Shown one piece after another: positions 13,942-21,851 of a DNA stretch of 41,750 nucleotides. The stretch lies in NCBI GenBank assembly GCA_015068155.1, contig SVLC01000014.1, forward strand, positions 1 through 41,750, written 5' to 3'. Origin of the DNA: Oscillospiraceae bacterium (lineage in GTDB: Bacteria > Bacillota > Clostridia > Oscillospirales > Oscillospiraceae). A model generated the notes under the pieces. The model saw nothing but the letters and a program-made list of their open reading frames with translations, was not told where the DNA came from and ran no database searches. Numbering within the stretch: position 1 is the stretch's first letter; every line of letters begins with the position of its first letter. Both the position numbers and the translations under genes were made by a program.

Positions 13942-16776
13942 ATGCATGATTGGAACAACCATCCCCAGCCGGATCAGCCGCTGAATCCCGAAGATCAGCT
14001 GGATCTTTTGCTGGAAAAATTCCTGCAGGATCCCAACGATGAGATCCCGCTTTTGGAAGATATAACCGAGCCGTCGGCAGAAGCCCCCGCCGCGGCAGAA
14101 GCCATTCCGGAAGAGCCGGAGATCCCTTGCGCTTCTGCGCCGGAGGCAGAACTGTCTCCCGAGGCCCAGTTGGACGCTCTGCTGGCATCATTCCTGGCCG
14201 AACCATTGCCGGAAGACCCGGACGCCATACCGGAAGCGCTGCCGGAATTGGATCTGGACACCATTTCCCTGGAGCCCACCAACGATGCGCTCCCCCTTCC
14301 CACAGAGATCCCGGCGTTATACGCCGAGAACACAGATAACGAAAATACCTTCGACCTGCCGCCGGTGGTTGCACTGCCGGATCTCGATATGGATCAGCCT
14401 GCCGAAGAAGAGGATGCCCCTGTTGCGGATACTTCCGCCGAGGATGAACCTGCCCAGCAGGAAGCCGAGGAAGAAGATCCTATTCAGGACGAGACCGAAG
14501 ATGATTCTGACCTGCCGCCGGTAGTGATCCTGCCGGATCTCGATATGGATCAGCCTGCCAAAGAAGAGGATGCCCCTGTTGCGGATACTTCCGCCGAGGA
14601 TGAACCTGCCCAGCAGGAAGCCGAGGAAGAAGATCCTATTCAGGACGAGATCGAAGATGATTCTGACCTGCCGCCGGTAGTGATCCTGCCGGATCTCGAT
14701 ATGGATCAGCCTGCCGAAGAAGAGGATGCCCCTGTTGCGGAAACTTCCACCGAAGATGAACCTGCCCAGCAGGAAGCCGAGGAAGAAGATCCTATTCAGG
14801 ACGAGACCGAAGACGATTCCGACCTGCCGCCGGTGGTTGTACTGCCGGATCTTGACAGGGACGAACCTGCCGAAGAAGAGGATGCCCCTGTTGCGGATAC
14901 TTCTGCCGAGGATGAACCTGCCCAGCAGGAAGCCGAGGAAGAAGATCCTATTCAGGACGAGACCGAAGATGATTCTGACCTGCCGCCGGTGGTTGTACTG
15001 CCGGATGTTGACAGGGATGAACCTGCCGAAGAAGAGGATGCCCCTGTTGCGGATACTTCCGCCGAGGATGAACCTGCCCAGCAGGATGCCAAGGAAGAAT
15101 ATCCTATTCAGGACGAGACCGAAGACGATTCCGACCTGCCACCGGTAGTGATCCTGCCGGATCTCGATATGGATCAGCCTGTCAAAGAAGAGGATGCCCC
15201 TGTTGCGGATACTCCCGCCGAGGAAGAACCTGCGGAGGAAACGGAAGCATCCGATGCGCCCTTCATTCTCCCCGGTTTTGAAAACGATGACATCCAGCAA
15301 TTCCAGTCGGCACAGGAGGAAAATGACGAAGAAGACCAGGCGCTTTCCCAGGCAGAAGAACTGGCCCTGCAGCAGATCATGGCGGAATTTCTGGAAGAAG
15401 AGCCTTCGGAAGAAGCGCTGGAAGAACAGCCTCCGCAGCCGGAAGAAACTCCGGAAGAAACACCGACGCAGCAGCCTGCGGAAGAACCGCAGCCCGCGCC
15501 CCAGGCGATCCCCGTGGAACTCCCGCCGGAAGAACCGGATCAGCCGGAAGAAGAACCGGAGTCTGCTGCAGAACAGCCGTCCGAAGCCCCGGATGAACCC
15601 AAAAAGCGCCGCCCCAAGAATACGAAGAAATACGGTCTGCTGGGCATCCCCCACATGCTGACCACCCTGGTGTGGCTGGGCATCATCGTGTTTATCGGCG
15701 TAGGTCTCGGTAAATTCGTGTGGAACTGCGCTGCCGATGTGCTGGCGCTAGGCAAGCCCGACTCCGTGGTGGTTATCACCATCACCGACGAGGACGACCT
15801 GGATGACATCGCCCAAAAGCTGAAAAACACCGGCCTGATCCGTTATCCCAGCTTGTTTAAGATCTACGGTCAGATCTCCGAAGCCCGGGATTCCATCAAA
15901 AGCGGCACCTTCAAGCTCAACACGGAATTTGACTACCATGCTTTGGTGGACGCCATGAGCTCCAACCAGCGCCGCGAACAAACCAATGTCACCATCCCCG
16001 AAGGCTACACCTGCGCCCAGATCTTCCGTCTGCTGGAAAGCAAGGGCGTTTCCACCGTAGAAAAGCTGGAGGCCGCAGCCGCCAACGCCGATCTGGGAGA
16101 ATACTGGTTCCTGGAGGGCATTGAGCGCGACAGCGCCTACTGTCTGGAAGGTTTCCTCTTCCCCGACACCTACACCTTCTATCTGGATCACGATGCCACC
16201 GGCGTGCTGCAGAAGTTCCTGGACAACTTCAACAAGCGCTTTAACGATTCCATGAAGATCAAGCTGGACACCCTGAACGCTACCCTGGCCGAGATGATGC
16301 GCGCCAACGGGATGTCGGAGCTGTATATCTCCCAACATCAGATGACGGTTCGGGATGTGGTGATCATCGCGTCCATGATCGAAAAGGAAACCGCTTCCAA
16401 TCCGGAAAGCTACAACATTTCCTCTGTCATCTATAACCGTCTGACAAACCCCGAAAACTATCCCTACCTGAACATTGACGCCGCTCTGGTGTATGTGCTG
16501 GGTCATGGTAATCTTACCCTCGAGGATCTGCAATTCGACTCGCCTTACAACACCTATCTGTATCCCGGTCTGATCCCCGGCGCCATTTCCAACCCCGGCA
16601 GCTACTCTTTGGACGCCGCCCTCTCCCCCACGCCTTCGGAATACTATTTCTATGCGCTGAATCCATTCACCGGAGAGCATCATTTCTCCAAGACGCTGGA
16701 AGAGCATAACGCTTTCCTGGAAAGCATCCGCAAGCAGCAGGAAGAACAGCAGCAGGAGGAGGAAGCCCAAGGATGA
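13942..16776 (+). CDS. mltG: Endolytic transglycosylase MltG with a giant acidic repeat domain
   Basis: A 944-residue MltG (YceG/YrrL), which cleaves nascent peptidoglycan strands outside the membrane. The enzyme is the C-terminal part: basic KKRRPKNTKK (554-563), one membrane helix (about 570-592), a LysM-like domain (about 612-690) and the catalytic domain. The catalytic Glu is E814 in IASMIEKET, as in Escherichia coli MltG. The N-terminal 550 residues are cytoplasmic by topology, very acidic and probably disordered. They contain five full plus one partial copy of a 52-residue repeat (14353-15230) and three copies of a helical motif, QLDxLLxxFLxxP (16-31, 72-88 and a looser one at 469-488). 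Typical MltG has a short cytoplasmic tail. SD AGGAGG is seven bases upstream. Confidence 0.93.
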   Translation: MHDWNNHPQPDQPLNPEDQLDLLLEKFLQDPNDEIPLLEDITEPSAEAPAAAEAIPEEPEIPCASAPEAELSPEAQLDALLASFLAEPLPEDPDAIPEALPELDLDTISLEPTNDALPLPTEIPALYAENTDNENTFDLPPVVALPDLDMDQPAEEEDAPVADTSAEDEPAQQEAEEEDPIQDETEDDSDLPPVVILPDLDMDQPAKEEDAPVADTSAEDEPAQQEAEEEDPIQDEIEDDSDLPPVVILPDLDMDQPAEEEDAPVAETSTEDEPAQQEAEEEDPIQDETEDDSDLPPVVVLPDLDRDEPAEEEDAPVADTSAEDEPAQQEAEEEDPIQDETEDDSDLPPVVVLPDVDRDEPAEEEDAPVADTSAEDEPAQQDAKEEYPIQDETEDDSDLPPVVILPDLDMDQPVKEEDAPVADTPAEEEPAEETEASDAPFILPGFENDDIQQFQSAQEENDEEDQALSQAEELALQQIMAEFLEEEPSEEALEEQPPQPEETPEETPTQQPAEEPQPAPQAIPVELPPEEPDQPEEEPESAAEQPSEAPDEPKKRRPKNTKKYGLLGIPHMLTTLVWLGIIVFIGVGLGKFVWNCAADVLALGKPDSVVVITITDEDDLDDIAQKLKNTGLIRYPSLFKIYGQISEARDSIKSGTFKLNTEFDYHALVDAMSSNQRREQTNVTIPEGYTCAQIFRLLESKGVSTVEKLEAAAANADLGEYWFLEGIERDSAYCLEGFLFPDTYTFYLDHDATGVLQKFLDNFNKRFNDSMKIKLDTLNATLAEMMRANGMSELYISQHQMTVRDVVIIASMIEKETASNPESYNISSVIYNRLTNPENYPYLNIDAALVYVLGHGNLTLEDLQFDSPYNTYLYPGLIPGAISNPGSYSLDAALSPTPSEYYFYALNPFTGEHHFSKTLEEHNAFLESIRKQQEEQQQEEEAQG
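14353..15230 (+). repeat. 156-base tandem repeat inside mltG
   Basis: Units begin at 14353, 14509, 14665, 14821, 14977 and 15133, exactly 156 bases apart. There are five full units and a sixth of about 98 bases. Each encodes 52 residues: DLPPVV-LPDLDMDQPAEEED, then APVADTSAEDEPAQQEAEEE and DPIQDETEDDS. Copies differ by few substitutions, so the array expanded recently and copy number may differ between strains. Confidence 0.95.
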
Positions 16777-17990
16777 AAAAACTGGAACTTTTGAGTCCTG
16801 CCGGAGATATGGACAAGCTCCGTATGGCTGTACTCTATGGCGCGGATGCCGTATATCTGGCCGGTACCGATTTCGGTATGCGGGCCTTCGCAGGCAACTT
16901 CACCCCTGAGGAGCTTCCTCAGGCGGTGAAATTCGCCCACGATCACGGGGTCAAGGCCCATGTGACCGTAAATATCATGCCCCGCAACAACGAAGTGAAG
17001 CATTTACCCGCCTATTTGGAGCAGTTGGATGCCGCCGGTGTGGATGCCCTGATCTTGGCGGATCTGGGCGCTTTCAAGCTGGCAGAAAAATACGCCCCCC
17101 ATTGTGAGCGTCACATTTCCACCCAGCAAAGCATTGCTAACTACGAATGCGCGAAAGCCTGGTACGATCTGGGCGCCAGGCGGGTGGTGCTGGCAAGAGA
17201 GCTTAGCCTGGAGGAAATCATCGGCATCCGGCAAAATGTGCCCAAAGAGCTGGAGATCGAGACCTTTGGCCACGGCGCAATGTGCGTCAGCTATTCCGGC
17301 CGTTGCCTGCTCTCCAACTACATGACCGGCCGGGACTCCAACCGGGGCGAATGTGCCCAGCCCTGCCGCTATCAGTACGCCCTGATGGAAGAAAAGCGGC
17401 CCGGGGAATACTTCCCGGTTTTCGAAGACGAAAAGGGCACCTACATCCTCAATTCCCGGGATATGTGTACCATTGATCATCTGAAGGACCTGGTGGATGC
17501 GGGCATCGACTGCATTAAGATCGAGGGCCGGGCCAAATCTGCCTATTACGCTGCCATCGTCACCGGCGCCTACCGGCACTGTCTGGACGATGTGTACGCC
17601 GGCCGGGAAATCGACCCAGTTTGGCGGGATGAGGTGGAGCATGTTTCCCACCGGATCTACTCCACCGGTTTCTACTACGGTCACCCCGGTCAGTATGTGG
17701 AAAACTCCCGCTACATCCGAGAATGGCAGATCGTGGCAAAAGTGGAATCCTGCGACGAAAATGGCTTAGCCACCTGCAGCCTGAACAACAAATTCAAAGT
17801 CGGCGACGAACTGGAAGTGGTGGGTCCCGATACCCGGCCCTTCCCCATCACTGCCCAGGATATCCGGGACAGCGAAGGCAACACCATCGACGAGCCCCGA
17901 ACGCCCCAGATGCAGTTTACCATGCAGCTACCCAGGCAGGTACCGGCTCATTCGTTGATCAGAAGAAGTGTGGATCTGTCAGCTAAGTAA
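16773..17990 (+). CDS. U32 family peptidase / tRNA hydroxylation protein (TrhP-type)
   Basis: A 405-residue U32 protein. The N-terminal half is the U32 barrel (ELLSPAGDMDKL, ALYLA-like VYLAGTDFGMRAFAGNF). The family signature is GHGAMCVSYSGRCLLSNYM, then GRDSNRGECAQPCR. The conserved cysteines are C171, C178, C194 and C198, the cluster set of TrhP/RlhA proteins. TrhP proteins hydroxylate wobble uridines in tRNA; older annotations call them collagenase-like proteases. In Bacillus the neighbours of mltG (yrrL) include the U32 genes yrrN and yrrO, and here the start overlaps the mltG stop (ATGA). I favour the tRNA role. Confidence 0.9.
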   Translation: MKKLELLSPAGDMDKLRMAVLYGADAVYLAGTDFGMRAFAGNFTPEELPQAVKFAHDHGVKAHVTVNIMPRNNEVKHLPAYLEQLDAAGVDALILADLGAFKLAEKYAPHCERHISTQQSIANYECAKAWYDLGARRVVLARELSLEEIIGIRQNVPKELEIETFGHGAMCVSYSGRCLLSNYMTGRDSNRGECAQPCRYQYALMEEKRPGEYFPVFEDEKGTYILNSRDMCTIDHLKDLVDAGIDCIKIEGRAKSAYYAAIVTGAYRHCLDDVYAGREIDPVWRDEVEHVSHRIYSTGFYYGHPGQYVENSRYIREWQIVAKVESCDENGLATCSLNNKFKVGDELEVVGPDTRPFPITAQDIRDSEGNTIDEPRTPQMQFTMQLPRQVPAHSLIRRSVDLSAK

Positions 17991-18002
17991 GAGGGGTTAC
18001 GT

Positions 18003-18401
18003 ATGGGAAAATATGCTTCCGGCGATCATTCCGGCCAGAATCCCACATGGTATTGGACACGTGGCCTTCATGATGCGCTGATATTACGCACAGAGGCCAT
18101 TGACTTGTCATATGACCATACCCGGCGTAACCCGGTACGCAGCTGTTTCCAAATTCATCTGGATGCCTCAACGGCTATGTTTGATACATCCGTCCGGTGT
18201 ATTAAACTACTGAACTATAAGATTCTTTTGGATGATTCTGCCTGCGGCGGATACGAAAGTGGTGGCATTGAAGGCTGCTACTGGATGCAGGATATTCTAA
18301 AATTTGAAAACGGAAAGTATATTTTGGAAATCACCGCGTTAGGCGAGGATGATTTCAAATTCATCGTTCGGTTTGACGATGCACAGGTGGAACGTATATA
18401 G
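18003..18401 (+). CDS. Small protein of unknown function
   Basis: A 132-residue protein I do not recognise. It has no signal peptide or membrane helix. The second half alternates short hydrophobic strands (YKILLDDSACGG, KYILEITALGEDDFKFIVRFDDA), which suggests a small beta-rich fold. It starts 12 bases after the U32 gene with AGAGGGG upstream and is followed by a good terminator, so it is the last gene of the tmk operon. Its base composition is slightly lower in GC than its neighbours by eye. Confidence 0.65.
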   Translation: MGKYASGDHSGQNPTWYWTRGLHDALILRTEAIDLSYDHTRRNPVRSCFQIHLDASTAMFDTSVRCIKLLNYKILLDDSACGGYESGGIEGCYWMQDILKFENGKYILEITALGEDDFKFIVRFDDAQVERI

Positions 18402-18406
18402 TAACC

Positions 18407-18438
18407 AGCACCGGGCCAACGGCCCGGTGCTTTTCTTT
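18407..18438 (+). terminator. Terminator of the tmk-mltG operon
   Basis: A perfect 10-base-pair stem (18408-18417 with 18421-18430), three-base loop, followed by TTTTCTTT. Confidence 0.9.
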
Positions 18439-18450
18439 ATACAAACACGG

Positions 18451-18471
18451 AAAGTAACACAAAAGTAACAC
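18451..18471 (+). promoter_or_regulatory. Tandem direct repeats upstream of the XRE gene
   Basis: AAAGTAACAC occurs at 18451-18460 and again at 18462-18471, one helical turn apart. The pair sits just upstream of and against the -35 position of a likely -10, TATAGT (18493-18498), that has no good -35 hexamer. This is the layout of an activator or autoregulator site. Confidence 0.45.
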
Positions 18472-18519
18472 CACTTTCCCGTCAATCTATGCTATAGTAT
18501 CAGCAAAGGAGGCAGGAAA

Positions 18520-19308
18520 ATGGAATTAAAAGATAAGCTCAAGAAGTTACGGCAGGACAAGGGCCTGACCCAGGCGCAGTTGGCAGAAGCGATTTTCGTC
18601 AGCCGCAGTACCGTGGCAAAGTGGGAAAACGGATTGGGTTTGCCGGGGCCGGACTCCATGGCGGCTCTGGAGGAGCTATTCGGGATTGCCAAGGAAGAAG
18701 TGGCTACCACAGAGCCGGAAACGGTGATCGTAAAGAAAAACCGAAAGCTGCACATTATCGGTCAGGTAGCTCTGTGGGCAGGGGTGTTGGCCATAACGGT
18801 GCTTGTCATGATCCTCCCCTTCGCTATCCACAATGGCAGCTATGGCTTTACGCCGGAAATGGCTGCCGGAAATTACGGGGATGACCAATACATCGATACC
18901 GGGGATTATCGCATTTACTATTTTCAGTTCCAGGGTGATTGGGATGATGGAAGACACTGGAGCGCTTTGCAGGGCTTCCGGCCGGTGCAAAAGCACTTCT
19001 GGGGCTGCACCGTTTCGGAGGAGGATTACAGCTATCGAGTGCTCACAAAAGATAATTATGTGGTGGGCAGGCTCTACTCTATCAAGGGTAAAGACGGATA
19101 TTATAATCTGATCCGAAAAACCGCAATCTACAAAGCACCGGATCAACCGGCAGGGAGCATGACATGGGAGATTCCAGGCGAATTGATCACCGCTGAATCC
19201 GTAACGATCAACGGTGTGACATATGAATTACAGGAAGGCTTTTTCTTTATCACCGACGAGCCCGTAAGGTACTTCAAGATTGGCGAACACTTTTATGACA
19301 TAGAATAA
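18520..19308 (+). CDS. Membrane-anchored XRE-family regulator
   Basis: A 262-residue protein. Residues 5-60 are a Cro/CI helix-turn-helix (LRQDKGLTQAQLAEAIFVSRSTVAKWENG). A linker leads to one membrane helix at about 80-103. The rest (about 104-262) is a predicted extracytoplasmic domain rich in Tyr and aromatic residues with no family I can name. The architecture suggests a one-component sensor that reads a signal outside the membrane and binds DNA inside. SD AAAGGAGG seven bases upstream. It is monocistronic with its own terminator; direct repeats in its promoter may be its binding site. Confidence 0.82.
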   Translation: MELKDKLKKLRQDKGLTQAQLAEAIFVSRSTVAKWENGLGLPGPDSMAALEELFGIAKEEVATTEPETVIVKKNRKLHIIGQVALWAGVLAITVLVMILPFAIHNGSYGFTPEMAAGNYGDDQYIDTGDYRIYYFQFQGDWDDGRHWSALQGFRPVQKHFWGCTVSEEDYSYRVLTKDNYVVGRLYSIKGKDGYYNLIRKTAIYKAPDQPAGSMTWEIPGELITAESVTINGVTYELQEGFFFITDEPVRYFKIGEHFYDIE

Positions 19309-19312
19309 AAAC

Positions 19313-19344
19313 AGCACCGGGCTATTGGCTCGGTGCTATTTTGT
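19313..19344 (+). terminator. Terminator of the XRE gene
   Basis: A 10-base-pair stem (19313-19322 with 19328-19337, one G-U) followed by ATTTTGTT. It is closely related in sequence to the terminator at 18407-18438. Confidence 0.8.
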
Positions 19345-19352
19345 TGGCAAGG

Positions 19353-19510
19353 TAAATTGTTGTTTATCATGTCATCCTGAGCGAGCAAAGCGAGTCGAAG
19401 GATCCGTTCCCCGTAGTCGAAGAATACGGATTCTTCGACTACGCGGCCCTTTGGGCCGCTCCGCTCAGAATGACATATTCGGTACGGATACTAAGCTAAA
19501 CAACAATTTA
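19353..19510. mobile_element. Short inverted-repeat element, copy A
   Basis: A 158-base intergenic element bounded by a perfect 14-base inverted repeat, TAAATTGTTGTTTA (19353-19366) and TAAACAACAATTTA (19497-19510). It has no coding capacity. If the outer TA is a target duplication, it resembles a MITE of the Tc1/IS630 kind. The same termini flank two other unrelated cores at 27892-28090 and 29994-30150. Inside sits a nested palindromic repeat (19370-19474). Confidence 0.75.
19370..19474. repeat. Nested palindromic repeat inside element A
   Basis: Opens with TGTCATCCTGAGCG and closes with CGCTCAGAATGACA, imperfect inverted ends. The middle holds a perfect 13-base stem, GTAGTCGAAGAAT (19413-19425) with its complement (19430-19442), and a shorter GCGGCCC/GGGCCGC hairpin. 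I recall similar TCATCCTGAGCGA...GAAGGATC sequences as dispersed intergenic repeats in many bacteria; copies elsewhere in this genome cannot be counted here. Confidence 0.75.
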
Positions 19511-19512
19511 TC

Positions 19513-19794
19513 TCAGCATTCGTAATCCGCGGCGGTGCGGGTTTCGATAAAATGATGGAAATGGGTCTTGGCTTCCAAATGCAGCGGATGGACGGCATAA
19601 GCTGCCAACAGTTCTCTGCTTTCAAATTCGGAATACAGGGCGTAATCCAAGCCCTGGAAACACTGGCGGATCTCCATGTGCAAAAGGCCGGGGATCTTTC
19701 CCACCAGGGGCTCTACGGATTCTCGGGCGATACGGACGGCCTCCGCTTTGTCCACACCCTCTTTCAGCTTGTATACCACGATGTGCTTGACCAT
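19513..19794 (-). CDS. Dabb-family (stress-responsive A/B barrel) protein
   Basis: A 93-residue Dabb domain: MVKHIVVYKLKEG, then the GLLHMEIRQ and YALYSEFESRELLAAYAVHPLHLEA segments typical of this ferredoxin-like dimeric fold. Biochemical roles differ between members, and none can be inferred here. SD AGGGAG lies upstream of the ATG. It sits between element A, which abuts its stop codon, and the terminator of the ispH-rpsA operon; I see no strong promoter of its own. Confidence 0.85.
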   Translation of the reverse strand: MVKHIVVYKLKEGVDKAEAVRIARESVEPLVGKIPGLLHMEIRQCFQGLDYALYSEFESRELLAAYAVHPLHLEAKTHFHHFIETRTAADYEC

Positions 19795-19835
19795 AATCTT
19801 CTCCCTTATCCTATAAATTGTTCTATCATTTCTGC

Positions 19836-19870
19836 AAAAAATACCGGGACTGAGATCAGCCCCGGTATTT
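19836..19870 (-). terminator. Terminator of the dgt-dnaG-cmk-ispH/rpsA transcript
   Basis: A 10-base-pair stem (19839-19848 with 19861-19870) with a 12-base loop, then TTT on the minus strand. It follows the rpsA stop by ten bases. Confidence 0.8.
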
Positions 19871-19880
19871 CTTTTACAAA

Positions 19881-21851
19881 TTACTCAGCCTCAACGACCT
19901 CTTCGGTCTCCTCGACGACCTCTTCAGCCTCGGGAGCCAGCAGAGCGCGGATGGACAGGGAGATACGCTTGTTCTCGGCGTCCACATCGGTGATCTTCAC
20001 CTGAACATCCTGACCCTCAGCCAGAACATCCTCGGGCTTGCCGATGCGCTTGTCAGCGATCTGAGAAATGTGGATCAGGCCGTCCACGCCGGGAATGATC
20101 TCGGCGAAAGCGCCGAAGGTCATCAGCTTAACGATCTTGGCATCCACCACATCGCCAACGTTGTAGTTGGTCATGAACTGGTTCCAGGGATTCATCTCAG
20201 CGGTCTTGTAGCCCAGGGAGATCTTCTTCTTGTCAGCATCGAAGGAGATGACGAACACCTCGATCTCGTCGCCGACCTTCACGACCTCTGCGGGGTTCTT
20301 GATGCGGTTCCAGCTCAGCTCGGAAACATGGACCATGCCGTCCACGCCGCCGATGTCCACGAAAGCGCCGTAAGAAGTCATGGACTTCACAACGCCCTGG
20401 TACTTCTTGCCCTCTTCGATCTCGGCCCAGATCTTCTCACGGTTGGCCTTACGCTCCTCAGCGTTGACGGCGCGGATGGAGCCGATAACGCGGCGGCGAG
20501 CGCGGTTGACCTCAGTGATCTTCAGCTGAACATTCTGACCTACCATGCCGGCCATGTCGCCACCCTTGGCGATACCGGACTGGGAAGCGGGAATAAAGAC
20601 GCGGATGCCCTTAACGGAAGCAACCAGGCCGCCCTTGTTCTCTTCGGTGATGGTGCCTTCAACAGTGGTCTTCTCCTCTGCCCATGCAGCCATGTCGTCC
20701 CAAACCTTGATGCCATCCAGCTTCTTCTTGGACAGCTGCACAGTGCCTTCCTGATCGTTGACGCGGACAACGAACACTTCGATCTCATCACCGATGTGCA
20801 GAATGTCCTCGGGCTTCACGGAAGGATCGCTGCTGACTTCATCATACGGAATGTAACCGGCATGCTTGGTGCCCAGTTCAACCTGGACTTCGGTGTTGCC
20901 GATGCCGACAACGGTGCCAAGGACCTTATCTCCTGTATTTAAAGTCTTGAGGGACTGTTCCAGCAGTGCGTCAAAGTTCTCCTCCTGTACAGCCTCAATG
21001 TTAGTAATTTCGCTCATAGTCTTAGTGACCTCCTTTATTATCCACGCCGGTGTGGATGCACCGGCTGTGATTCCAACATCAGTTACACCGCTGAAAAAAG
21101 CAGCATTCAGCTGGCTGGCATTGTCTACCAGCGCTACTTTTTCGCAGTGTTCACGGCAAATCATCGCAAGGCGGCCTGTGTTGGAACTGTGTGGATCTCC
21201 TACAACGACCATGGCTTGACAACTTCTACTTAGTTTCGCGGCTTCCCCTTGTCGAAATTCTGTCGCTCTGCATATCGTATCATATATTTTCAAGTTAGTA
21301 AACAGTTTTTTTGCAATTTCACAGCATTTTTTCCACAAATTTTCCGTGGATGTGGTCTGCGACACCATGCTGATGGCCGTATCCAGGGAAATTTCCCCGG
21401 AAAGGGCCCATTTTTCCAGTTGCTCCGGACTTTCAAATATGCGGCAATCACCGCACCAGCCGGCGATTCCCTCCACTTCCGGATGGCTGGGAGTACCAAT
21501 GATCACCGGCAGACGGCCGTTTTCTTCCGCCTTGCTGACAATATCGTGGATCCGCTTTACAAACGGACAAGTGGCATCGATCACCGTAACCTGATGCCGA
21601 TGCAGTGTTTCCAGCACACCTTTTGCAACACCGTGGGAGCGGATGATCACCGTCATTCCCGGCTGAGCTTGCTCCGGGCTGTCGATCACCGCCACGCCAA
21701 GATCCTGAAACTTCTGCACCACATGACGGTTGTGGATGATCGGGCCCAGGGTGACCACCTGGCCGCCCTGCCGGGCTGTCTTTTCCACGGTATCCACCGC
21801 CCGGCTTACGCCGAAGCAAAAGCCGGCGCTTTCGGCAACGGTGATCCTCAT
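19881..21851 (-). CDS. ispH: IspH-ribosomal protein S1 fusion
   Basis: A 656-residue fusion of two essential proteins. Residues 1 to about 280 are 4-hydroxy-3-methylbut-2-enyl diphosphate reductase, the last step of the MEP isoprenoid pathway. The Fe-S cysteines are C12, C95 and C194, with active-site H41, H123 and E125. Residues of about 303-650 hold four S1 RNA-binding domains (about 303-375, 393-460, 475-548 and 560-632), followed by an acidic Glu/Val/Ala tail. The fusion is known in Clostridia and in databases is often called bifunctional IspH/RpsA. Its start overlaps the cmk stop (ATGA). Pairing cmk with rpsA is classical; here ispH is inserted in frame between them. Confidence 0.95.
   Translation of the reverse strand: MRITVAESAGFCFGVSRAVDTVEKTARQGGQVVTLGPIIHNRHVVQKFQDLGVAVIDSPEQAQPGMTVIIRSHGVAKGVLETLHRHQVTVIDATCPFVKRIHDIVSKAEENGRLPVIIGTPSHPEVEGIAGWCGDCRIFESPEQLEKWALSGEISLDTAISMVSQTTSTENLWKKCCEIAKKLFTNLKIYDTICRATEFRQGEAAKLSRSCQAMVVVGDPHSSNTGRLAMICREHCEKVALVDNASQLNAAFFSGVTDVGITAGASTPAWIIKEVTKTMSEITNIEAVQEENFDALLEQSLKTLNTGDKVLGTVVGIGNTEVQVELGTKHAGYIPYDEVSSDPSVKPEDILHIGDEIEVFVVRVNDQEGTVQLSKKKLDGIKVWDDMAAWAEEKTTVEGTITEENKGGLVASVKGIRVFIPASQSGIAKGGDMAGMVGQNVQLKITEVNRARRRVIGSIRAVNAEERKANREKIWAEIEEGKKYQGVVKSMTSYGAFVDIGGVDGMVHVSELSWNRIKNPAEVVKVGDEIEVFVISFDADKKKISLGYKTAEMNPWNQFMTNYNVGDVVDAKIVKLMTFGAFAEIIPGVDGLIHISQIADKRIGKPEDVLAEGQDVQVKITDVDAENKRISLSIRALLAPEAEEVVEETEEVVEAE

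Noticed and set aside
14353-15230. Possible CRISPR-like array because of regular spacing
   Set aside because: Units are 156 bases, contiguous without unique spacers, in frame and coding.
14317-15654. A 445-codon open frame on the minus strand opposite the mltG repeats, with a repetitive Arg/Phe/Ile-rich product
   Set aside because: It exists only because the GAA/GAT-rich repeat has no stops in that frame; no SD or family match, and the sense frame encodes a real MltG.
19814-19827. TAAATTGTTCTATC, a partial match to the shared element terminus
   Set aside because: Only 11 of 14 bases match and there is no partner end nearby.
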